A stretch of 22,959 bases of DNA, taken from the NCBI GenBank assembly GCA_920105805.1, contig CAKKTI010000248.1, forward strand, positions 1-22,959, written 5' to 3'. This DNA is from Condylostoma magnum (taxonomy: Eukaryota; Ciliophora; Heterotrichea; Heterotrichida; Condylostomatidae). This document shows positions 9,653 to 20,009 of this stretch, one piece after another. The notes under the pieces were generated by a model that had not been told where the DNA came from, did not search any database, and saw nothing but the letters and a program-made list of their open reading frames with translations. Positions within the stretch are counted from its first letter, which is position 1. The number at the start of each line of letters is the position of its first letter. The position numbers and the translations under genes were made by a program.

Positions 9653-12600
9653 TCAAACTTCATTTACAGTCATTACATTTAAAACATTGGAGATCTTAGC
9701 TCCAATTTCCTACAACTTTGATTACAACGAGTCTCCTACATTACTAACCTTTGACAATATCCCCCCAGCTGACACAGGCAGCAATGAATTAACAGCAGTT
9801 CCAAATCTGCTGACTCCAATAAACCCAATAATACCTAAGAAGATGAACGCGAACAGGAACAACAGCACTAACAAAGTCGCGAAGAACCCAGCCATCAGTT
9901 GCTTCTTACTCAACCCCAGCTGCCGCATGGCCCCTGAGGAAATCTGCGTCTTTATATAATCCATCGCTGCCTCAAACTCCTACAAATTCATTTCTGCGCT
10001 GCCATCCGCATCAAACCTAGAAAAAACTTACATTAATCTTTCCTAACTGAACTTTAAGTTAAAGAACTTCATAACCTCTGCAAACTCCTCGAAATCAAGC
10101 TCACCTGAGCAGTCCTAGTCTAACATATGGAAGATTTACTCAGCATCTGCCCCTGAGTCGATTTTTTGCTTTAACTAGGCAAATTCATCATTTTACTACA
10201 GACCCATCTCAGCCTCGGAGTCGTTGATTATTTTCAGCCTTTTGAGCAGTTTGACCATTTAAAACACCTTTTCTACATCGAACTCACAGATCTTACTGGC
10301 CATTTCCGTCATGCCTTACCAGTCACCCTTAGACAGTGCAATGAGTCCTTTTACTATAACGATTTCTATACCAAATGCAGTTGCTAGTTTTATTATAGCC
10401 TTTTCCCTGCTCTAAGGATCATTATCAGACTAAAACAATGCCACGAGTCCATATACCAAAATAATGCACTTTTCTGCTATATTGGGTACCAGGGCTTTTA
10501 TTAGATCCGGTACTGCCTTAATCACAGCATGTTTGTACTTCTACGGATCAGTACATGCCAGGAAAAAGGCGTCTAGTATTCTGACTTCCGGGGGGTCTTA
10601 TGAGTCCTCCTCCAGCACCTCTCCTCCCACTATACCCTTTAATCTATACTCAGAGGGCAGTTTTGTTATAAGGAATGCCATTAATGCATGTAGAGTAGTT
10701 CCCATTCCTTCCCTACCATGGTCTAACTCCTCCTCGCTCTAAGATAAAATCATAATAAGTGCTTCTAGTACATTCAGAGGGATTTAGGGGAAGAGGGAGT
10801 TGATTTTTTTAGTAATCCACTTCATAGTTCGTATGTTTAATGGGTTTCCCATAACCGCCATTGAGTAGAAGTCTTCTAAGGCCTCCACTGGGAGGCCTAG
10901 TTCTTACCCAGCAATCTTGATAAAATCAGCAGTTTCTCCCATTAAAAACATCAGAACCATTTGGATTTTAGGGTCATTAGGATCTACGTCAGTATTAGTG
11001 ATTTTTATAAGAAATGGTGGCAGGTGTTCTTATAATTGCTCGTAGTTATCATCTAGTCGTCTTTATACCAAAGCCATTAGAATCTCAGGCATCATTGGGG
11101 AGAAGTTTTGCAGCCAATTCTTGTTTTACTGCATTACGTCTTAGGCACATCTTACTACTCCTTTGGTCATCAGACTTGGGTACTCACGCTCTGCACCTAA
11201 AATGGACTGAATTATGCCTTGGGGAAAGGACAGCTCAGAGTCCTTTATGTAGTCTTCGATTGTATCGGTTGACCAGGCCAGCATGGAGTTGTCTTTGTTG
11301 AATATGTAGAAAAAGGATGTGAGAACTTAAGAAATGTCTTTTGGGATCTTGAGTAAGTGGAGGACTGGGAAAATAGCCCGCGGGTCCTTTCTCGATATGC
11401 CTAATATTACATCAGTTACTAATTTAGGAATATCAGGGTGCTTTTCTGGCCGGATTAACTATCGGAATACTTGGTTTCTGGTTAAGTTTGAAAGCCCTAA
11501 GGCTTTCAATAATTCTTGCTTTTTACTTAAACGGGTCATTTGTATGCCAGTTTCTGTATTGCAATCGATTTGGTCTTCAGTACCATCAGCATAGCTTTAC
11601 TATAAGTTGAAATTGTCAGGGTCTAATTCCAATTACCAACTTCAAGTTATAATTTCTTTTATTGATTTCATTACATCTACTATATCAATAGAGCTGGCTT
11701 GCTCTGATGAATTAGTAATGAACACCCCAATATCAATCCAGGCGTCTATGTGTCCTTTAGCTGCGAATATAACAGCAGAAATCAGCTTAGGATTGACAGG
11801 AGGCTATGATATTTTATCACATAGTGGTTATAATACATTCTATAACTATTCTTAAGTATCAAAGCATAGAGGAATAAAAGCATTGGCTAGTCCAGAGTCA
11901 ACTTCTAGTCTTTAAGCTAGAGGGACTATGCCGGATGGAAGTCTGTCTATATTGTTTAGCGCTATCATTAGTACAGATTGAGTCATGTCTGGGTCAAGTT
12001 CAAACAAGTCTGATAGTTGAGGTAGGCTTTCTATTATACCGTCTAAATTATGAGAAGCTATTGACATAAGTCCTTGCAGGATTTAAATGTTATTGTTTAT
12101 TCTTGAGCCGTACATAATCCCCGTCTCACTTTTAACCTATCAGCACTTATAGTCTCCTTTGGAAAATTTTACTAGAAACTCTACAATTGGATTAGAAGGG
12201 TTTAAATTGAAACTAGCAAAGAAACTGTCAGCTAGTATTGATTAGTCCACTCTTTCTACGTTCTCTAAGTCGTATATAATGTCCCCACTCTCAGCGATTT
12301 TCTTTATATTATAGAAATCTCCACTAGATATAGCAATTAGCTCCTTCATGGTAATCATTTTCACTGGTATATCATCTCCGTATAAATTATTCAGATAGCT
12401 TTCTAGTATATAAAAATGCCATAGCCTCCCTTTAGAAATAGAAAACAGCATTCTGATTAGATCAACTGTGAAAGGATTATACTAGGAATCTATATCAGAG
12501 TTTAACAGCTCGACTAAATGGTCTAATTACTGCATGGTGTCTTTATAATCTCTGTCCTCCATCACTGTGTTCTACAAAGCTCCCTCTCATATCCCCTCAC

Positions 12601-15600
12601 TAGCCTCCGAACTCTTACTACCATGCGACAGTACATCAATATCAACATCGTCTAGGTCAATATCGAGATCATCCTCCTCATCCTCAGTTTAAATCCTTCC
12701 TTCTAGCACAACTTCATCTATAAACTTACTTAAATCCTTTGGACCCTGAAACCCCATTCTTTGTTTAGCCCAATTAACAGCGTTTATATCTCCTCTTACT
12801 AACTTAATTAACAGCGACAGCTTAGAAGGCTGTAGTTACAGTAGATTTGATAAATTTGTTACTATAGAAGGAAGATGCTTGTATGCCATCCACCCGTACT
12901 ATATATCTGTATCTAAACTGTTGTTGAACTACACTGGGCTGGCCAGGGCGGCTATACTTGCGTAGTATGATCTCATTATGCCAGTTCATCCTAGTTTGTC
13001 GTATATATGACCTAGGACTGATAAGTCACCTTAGACTAACCTGATTAGAGTCATTGCTCCTAATCTATTGCTTATATTAAATGTCTTACATAGCCAAGGA
13101 ACCGAGTTTTTTAGTAGTTTTCATTTATGTACTGGATTGTAGTTCTTGGGCCATTGGGAAGACTTTGTGCTTTTACTGTAAGTAAAAACACTTATACACA
13201 GTTTAATAAACTCAGCAGGGATGCTTAAATTCTCGTCTAAATCTTCTGCTATTTATTAATGGTTTTGTAAATCGCCGTTTAGTAGTGATATCAAACCTGA
13301 CATTTTCACGTCTTCTAATCCTAATTTAACAAATATCTTTTTAAACTAAGCACTAGTCTTTATCTAAGTGTGAGTTAAATTAGGGTTGCCTGATAATTAT
13401 ACTAGGAACTCAGCAACATCTGCGTCAAAACTAGCAGCTACACTTATATCCTCTACATTTGATACTTACCCCTTCACCATTGATAGAAACCCTCTGCACA
13501 TATTCTCATCTATGTGGAATCCCTTGGCATGCTGTCTAGATAAATCAACTAGTCCATTTCTCATGCTTTCAAATTTGTCTTTATAAGCCCAGATCATTCC
13601 ATCTACTATGATTCCTGGTATTCCAGTAATATCCTTAATAACCTCGGATGCACTGGCTTTTCTGCTTATATTTCCTGTAGGTTTTACTGTAAATTTTATA
13701 TTAGTGCTTAGAGTTAAGGCTGTGATTGCTTTAGATGCATTGAATGCTACAGGGTCAAATTACGCTATATTGCAAAGTTCCCCTATAGCTTCAATTGTTT
13801 TTAACGATTCCTACTTTCCAAACAATTTAAGCATATTGATAAGCGAGCCTTTGGGTAGGTATAAGGCCTGGCTCAACGGCTCAAGTCCTAAAATATCTCC
13901 TTTTATCAAAGAAATGACTCCATCAGCTAGTCTCGTATTCTCTAATCCTAATTCACTTAAAAACATCTTTAAGAATGATTCAAATATATCAGGAAATCTC
14001 TTTATACCAGTCAGCATCCCAGGAGACAGTGAATTAACTAAGCATGAAGGCAAACCAATAGCTTGAGATAACTACTGAAATCCTATAATACTCTAATAGA
14101 ACAGGTCCTATTAGCTTATAAAATCTTTAAGGAACAATTAAGTCTGGTCATACGTCTTCACCTACACTTATTTCATCCATTTCTTCATGCAATTAAGCTT
14201 TTTGCCTGTATCGTTCTACAGTATCATCTCAACCCAAGGCCCCAGCATATTAGGATCTAGGTCGAACAGTCTAGCAGCCATTAATATTGCCTCTGATTTC
14301 TTCTAGGAGCTCATTTACCATACATATGCTAAATTTACAAATGATTTAAACTTCTTAATCATTTCCTCATCACAATGCATTTACTTATCTAGCTTTCACT
14401 TAATATACATATTAGGGTACTGTACAGCTTGTATTAGTTATCCTCTTATCATCAGTCGTTTTTGCATAGAGATTTATGTTTAGCTCATGATTTTGATAGC
14501 ACAGGCTCTACATCATTCCCTGCACTTTTTGGTATCTGTGATCCAGGATAATTGCTGTCTTACCTTGACTAGTCTGTCTTCTTTATCAAATCCTAGGTTT
14601 TTTATTAAATAGCCCATTGGTAGGTCCTTGGGGTCTAATAGTCTTTTACCTACAAATGTTAGATCTTTGAACTGCATACTAAGATTATTCTAGGCCTCTT
14701 TGATACTGTTTTGGTCTAAAGAAGTTGCCCAGATTACTATATCTGTGGCATAGTCGATATATTCTTCGTCTAATTGCATCCTCCTGAGGACTTCTTGTGT
14801 AATTTCTCGTATAACTCCACGATGTCTGGGCCCAGGGCCCCTTATAAGGCTTATTAGTCCTTATAACTACCCACCTTTTAGCTTGAAGTACTTACTCATC
14901 CACTCCATTGAATCTTTTTAAGGCTGATACGACTCAGCTAACGCTTTTAAGCCAGGTGATACATTTTCCTCAGCTGATGCAACTATATCATCGTATATAT
15001 CGCTGTTTTACAAGTCATTTTAACTAATTTGTCTAATTTTCTCATATCTTCTTTCCATTTAGATTCTTGGATCAGTATAAGACTTATCCGAGAAAATTTA
15101 AGCCATACAGTAAGCTTGATTGATGCCCAATTAGTACTTATAAGCCAATCTATCTATATTAATCTATGTACCATTGACAGCAGCAAGCAAAGACGATAAG
15201 ATTTCAGGACTAATGCTCCATCCGAACTTCTGATTAAAGAATTCCACAATATGTCCCTACAGCCTTTAAATTGCACCCTAAGCATCCCTTGCCAAATGCA
15301 CTATGATCTAAACAGGAATCGACTCCTCAATCTCTAGCATCTAGCACACAGCATCAACTGCATGGTCATAACCAGACTAATCAAAATTTTACTTACTAGC
15401 ATAATTTTCATCACAAAGTGCCCCTAATCCCTGACAAACATTCTCAGGAATTCCTAGCAACTCCTGCATTAGCACAATAATTACCTCCATATAATTCCCT
15501 TCATTCTTAACTAAAGCCAGTATAAGCTATAACATCTATGCCACAAGGGGTGGAAAATGTGCGGTTTCTACTACAAAGGCCAGCAATCTATCCACCTGTC

Positions 15601-18600
15601 CTCTAGCCATTCCCACTAGTCCTTCAACTAGCCTAGAATCTATATCAAACTACACCTCCAAATCCACAAACTCCTTGTTAATCTTAGCAAATAACACAGT
15701 AGCTAGCTTAACCGCAGTCCTTATATTAACATCCGACTACTTCCAGGCTAAATTAACAATCATCTAAGCTACCTCAGGGTCTACTAAAACCCCAGGCAAC
15801 TCCGCTAATTTCCCAACATTTTTCAGCAATTCTTTATAATCCTTCTTCAACACAGCTAGGACTCCCTGTATAATAAACGGATTCATCCCAAACTTCTCCC
15901 CTAGCATTTCCACTGCTCCAATCTCCCCTTTGATCAAACCCGCCGCCAACTTCGGATCTAGCCCCAAACTCCCAGCAATGCCACCCAGGGGCGTCTTGGC
16001 AAACAGATTCAAGGCCTGGTTCTCCGCATCAATTGTCCCCTATTCTCCCTGGTTCTAATTAACAATTCCGTCCAATGTACCAGTCATCAGTCCTCGCAGC
16101 TTCATTCAGACATACTCTTTCACCTTTTTCAGTACTTCCGATCTTAGTTTAGTTATCTGTTTTAAGGTGTTTGCTACAAAGCTGAGGAGAGTCACTGCAG
16201 CTGCTGTGTATGGAAGAAAAACATCCGGGTTTAGAACCGCCCCGAGGATGTACCAGCAGATTCCAGTCATTATTATAAAGGAAATCCAGCCCATTAGTAC
16301 AAATATTGCGGAGTAGTATATGCACTGCCAGATTTTCCTGAATCCTTTAACATTTTTCATAAGGACTTCGCCTTGTAGAGGGAAAGTTCTACTAAGGTAG
16401 TAGGAAACGAGCTCTACTAGTCCAATACCTGCAAAGCCTATGCTGAAGTATATCATGAGTTTTAGTTCAAATGGGAGGTTTTCTAGTTTAGTGGGAATGT
16501 TTCACCAGGCGTACTGTATATCACTCATTGTAAGCATTTCCTTTTAGTTTCTGCCAGACCACTCAGCATGACGTATCTCTACGAACAAAGCTACAATCAT
16601 TACAGGGAACACTAACGCAAGTGTCAGTACTCCATGTATAAAAGCTGATATTATATCCTGCAAGAACCATCCAGTCGGAAACGCGCTTTGATTCGGCTTC
16701 TACACTACTTCCTTCATCTTTTCCATATCCATTCTATATAACCCCTTTGTTTTCAGTGCAGTCAGCTGCATACGTTCAAACTACGCCCCATTTGACTCCA
16801 TTTGCCTCTTTGTTATTGGTATAGGATTCTTCACACTTTAAGACCTGGCAAATTTTTCGTACTCGTGTTGGAAATCTTTAAGAGGAATCAAATCTGCTAG
16901 AAATGGAGTCATTTAGCATCTTACTCTTAAAAAGTACTGCAAGGAGTCTTCATTAGGCAGTTAAGGCTTTTTCCCTTACTCCTTTACCTCCCTGGTAGTC
17001 TTGAGCTTGATTTTCTTAAACACTTCAGTTGATGAATCGTTAAGAGTGAAAAACTCTACTTCATATACAGAAAACAGCTCTTTGTTTTCCCTGAGGTTCA
17101 ACTCCACATACTGATTCTTAAAGCAAAATGCCTCGTATAGTTCTTTTAACTGCAACAACTGAATTTACTGAGGAGCAGTGTCATCCTCCGGCATTACTTT
17201 CACCATAAGAAACTTCAAGAACACTTTTAGAGAATTAGTCCTGTTTCTCCGGATCTTATTAACAAATAAGTCCGGAACAGCATAGGGAGGTGGTAATTGC
17301 CCCTACCCTTCTACCTGCATCTTAGAAGTAGAGACCTCTTCCTCGTACACCTCCTGGACATCCTCATCATCTGCCACTAAAACCTTCTTTTCACTTTACA
17401 CCCTATTCTCAATGTTTTACTTAATCAATGCATACCTCCTCCTGTGTTCCAAAGCCATTCAAAACTTAACTGAGTATCGTTTCAGCATTACAAACGATCC
17501 TATACACCCTCCAACTCCTCCTAGTAGTCCTATGAACAAACTGACTATAACAGCTGCGAATAGGAAAGGATTGTCCATTAGGTCTATTTTTGTTAGATAG
17601 TACTCCCCGGGCTCATCCGACTCTATGAAAAACCAATTGTCTTCACTGTCGGATTTTTCTATTCATACAACAACGTCTTAGTCCCTACGTCCGAAATTTG
17701 AGTATAGGATGTCCCAGAATTGCCCTAGATGCTCATCTGATGTAGTCGCTGATTGTACTGGACACTAGGCTAGAGGGACCAGTCGTACATCTAGTTAATG
17801 CACTGGAGGGATCAGTAGGTTGAAGCTTATCATACTGAGTCACCACGGGGAAAGCTCAGTATATGCCTTGTTGGTCGCGTACATCCACTTTCCCTACTCC
17901 TCGTTAATTCCTACTCACTCCATAAACACTCATACATCACGGTCTATTTCCACGCCCTGAGTTGTGTTTCTTATGTCTAAAATTTAGTAGTAGGAGTGCC
18001 AGTCTAGGGCAGGTGGTTAGAAGTATTAAAATGTTTAGTAATTATCAGTAAGTTGCTCTAGTATATTGTAGTAAATACTCCCATTTAGTACGTTTATTTG
18101 ATATATAGAAGGTAGTGTGCAGTCTATGCTAGTACATAATAAATGGCTGCCTTGGCAGTTCTCAGCTTATATTGATTTAGTTTCAGATATCACATATTCT
18201 TCAATCTGACAAGTTTATGGTACAATTGGGCTTACTCACAGCCCTGTAAAGCAAGTAGCACCGTTTGCTACTGTTTGCCAATCTAGCTGACTTGTTTATT
18301 GTGATCCTATTATCAAATCGCCGTGTCTTATATCAAAACTGCCCCCATTTACAGTGCTGAGCTGCTCAATACTAACAGTGCCAAGCATATCTACATATAA
18401 AGATTCCACAGCTATTTACAGTAATTTTAATCTGCTTTGCTTCTCATAACCTAGCTTATCCTTCTCAGTCGTCATCGTCAAATTTCCTACGAACTCTATA
18501 GGCCCTTTATCAGATTCTATCCAACACCTATGCTTACACGTGAAATTTATACTAGGAAACCCTGAGCTTTTGAGGAAAACTTCGCATATATTCCAATCCC

Positions 18601-19048
18601 GCGTTGGGTTTTCTATATAAATCGAGTTTTCCTCCTATGTAACCGTCGAGTTATTATACGCCTGCACTGATATCTCGATGCTTCCCCTTTCCACCCCAGC
18701 ATCATTCCTCATATAAACCTAGCAGTCTCTTATAGTTATGTTCACTAACTCCTCTGTAAATGAGTATGACTCATTTAGATACGTAAGATTGTAGTATAGA
18801 GCCAGAGCACCGAATATAGTGGCTAAGGCTACTAATAAAAATCCAATTCTTATAAATCTTCTTATCCACTGTGATTTGGCTCCTTAAGAACGCTCCGGAT
18901 TGCAAAACACTTTTAATTTCTTAACTACAGGAGTTGATTGTATATTTTGTCCTAGAAGAGGTGCATCCTCATGCTCAGTCTCTGGCAGTTGAATTGGCTC
19001 TGGGGCTACTTTGCTCTCATCGTCTGTAAATAGAGAAATTGATTTCAT
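9653..19048 (-). CDS. Giant membrane protein with helical solenoid repeats, EF-hand pair and C-terminal anchor
   Basis: One unbroken frame from ATG 19048-19046 to TGA 9655-9653 encodes 3131 residues. In order: a cytosolic head (1-65); membrane segment ~70-88; an ectodomain to ~490 with N-glycosylation-type sites and a Gly-rich beta stretch near 200-270; membrane segment ~492-516; a linker; a hydrophobic block at ~791-823, 865-890, 907-940 and 945-962; alpha-helical repeats from ~1000 to ~2900; EF-hands with loops D-Q-D-C-S-G-E-L-D-F-E-E (~2979) and D-A-D-G-S-A-E-M-N-L-Q-E (~3012), both with all acidic ligand positions; and a Leu/Phe-rich anchor at ~3050-3078. By hand count about 8 of ~23 Trp in the first 1013 codons are TGA, for example 18238-18236 and 16108-16106. 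Known: paired EF-hands bind calcium. Inferred: a calcium-responsive membrane scaffold. I recognise no named family for the whole. Any ATG upstream of 19048 would collide with the syntaxin stop. Confidence 0.85.
10330..16080 (-). repeat. Degenerate alpha-helical solenoid repeats in the giant protein
   Basis: Within the giant protein a short unit recurs at the protein level: L-G-L-D-P-K-L-A-A-G-L-I-K-G-E near 15960, L-G-L-E-N-T-R-L-A-D-G-V-I-S-L-I-K-G-D near 13930, L-G-L-E-D-V-K-M-S-G-L-I-S-L-L-N-G-D near 13300, and S-K-L-S-L-L-I-K-L-V-R-G-D near 12800. Weaker forms lie at about 15900 (M-N-P-F-I-I-Q-G-V-L-A-V-L-K-K-D) and 15620 (D-S-R-L-V-E-G-L-V-G-M-A-R-G). The pattern is hydrophobic-x-L, a variable turn, then an amphipathic helix ending in Gly-Asp/Glu. 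It resembles HEAT/armadillo-type solenoids in general form, but matches no named repeat I can recall. The copy number was not counted completely. Confidence 0.6.
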
Positions 19049-19068
19049 TTTATTATAAATTAAATAAA

Positions 19069-19749
19069 TCAAAACTTGTAATTAACATAAATCAAAGCTC
19101 CTATCAGTACACTTACTATAGCAATGCATATGAAATAGCAAATGTATTTACGACTCTTAGTTTGCTTTTCATCAGTGCTTGTAAGTTCAATAACAGCTTT
19201 ATAGCTATTTTCAGCGGATTGTTCTATTTCACTTTCCAATAAGCCGACTGTTTCCCCTTGTTCTTCAACAAGTCCTGAAAAATCGTGCATTAGTTGGTTG
19301 ACTTGGTGAAGTTAGCTTGTTATTTGGCTGATTCTTTCTTCTCGTTCTTTAGCATCTTCAAACTCTCACTGTATTTCCTAGGAAATCTAAATAGCCTATT
19401 CGTCCTTTTGAGGCTCCTATTAAGGCTAAAATTCAACTTGTTGTATTTAAGGAATGTTTTGTATGTAGTATTATACCCGCTCTAGCTGCTTTGTGAGCTT
19501 TTATTACAGTGTTTTTTTATAGTTCTCATTAAAGCTTGAAGCTTTTATACTTGTTTCTGTAGATTGGATTGAAATGTTTATATAGTCTAATTACTTTTAG
19601 AAGTTAATTTTTTAAGAGTTTTTTAAGGATTGATACTGCTTAAAGGGCTCATATGCTTATTATAGTTGCCTTTCATTGCTATCTATCATGAATTGTAAGG
19701 ATGCTTAAGTTTGGTTTGAACTCTTAGCTGCCTGGGAGGAAAATGACAT
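19069..19749 (-). CDS. Syntaxin (Qa-SNARE), complete
   Basis: ATG 19749-19747 to TGA 19071-19069 gives 226 residues. Residues ~10-110 are Gln-rich and helical, in the place of the syntaxin N-terminal domain. The SNARE motif begins with E-R-E-E-R-I-S-Q-I (~135-143) and reaches its zero layer in L-V-E-E-Q-G-E (Gln about residue 164), the hallmark of Qa-SNAREs. Its closing half continues to about residue 185. Basic residues K-S-R-K then lead into a single anchor at ~200-222, and the protein stops six residues later (V-N-Y-K-F then TGA). This tail-anchored layout and length are normal for the family. Qa-SNAREs pair with Qb, Qc and R-SNAREs to drive membrane fusion; the compartment cannot be told from sequence. 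One Trp codon (in E-I-Q-W-E-F) is TGA, so the same triplet is sense and stop within one gene. Confidence 0.92.
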
Positions 19750-20009
19750 TTTATTGTTTCATAAAACGGATACTTTTCATCAGTTATGCAATAAAGTCAA
19801 AATATCAAATACACTTGCTTAAGACATTCAGGCTATTATACATTGTTTATTTAGTATATTTTATTAAGTAATAGTAAAAATGGTAAATTTTCCTTTATTC
19901 TTACACTTTAATCAACTTCCAAATGAAAGACTTCTAAAGCAGTAAAAATTCCACTGTAAGTCAATTCATATAACTAATACATAAAAATTATAATAAGATG
20001 TAAGTTAAT
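19750..20009. promoter_or_regulatory. Divergent intergenic region between syntaxin and K+ channel
   Basis: The 260 bp between two divergent start codons must contain both promoters and 5' UTRs. It is AT-rich. No TATA-like element or named binding site stands out enough to mark. The regulatory label rests on position only. Confidence 0.45.

Noticed and set aside
13608-14066. 152-codon plus-strand open frame
   Set aside because: It lies wholly opposite the giant minus-strand gene, whose solenoid repeats are clear there. Other plus-strand frames between 9687 and 17600 are rejected for the same reason.
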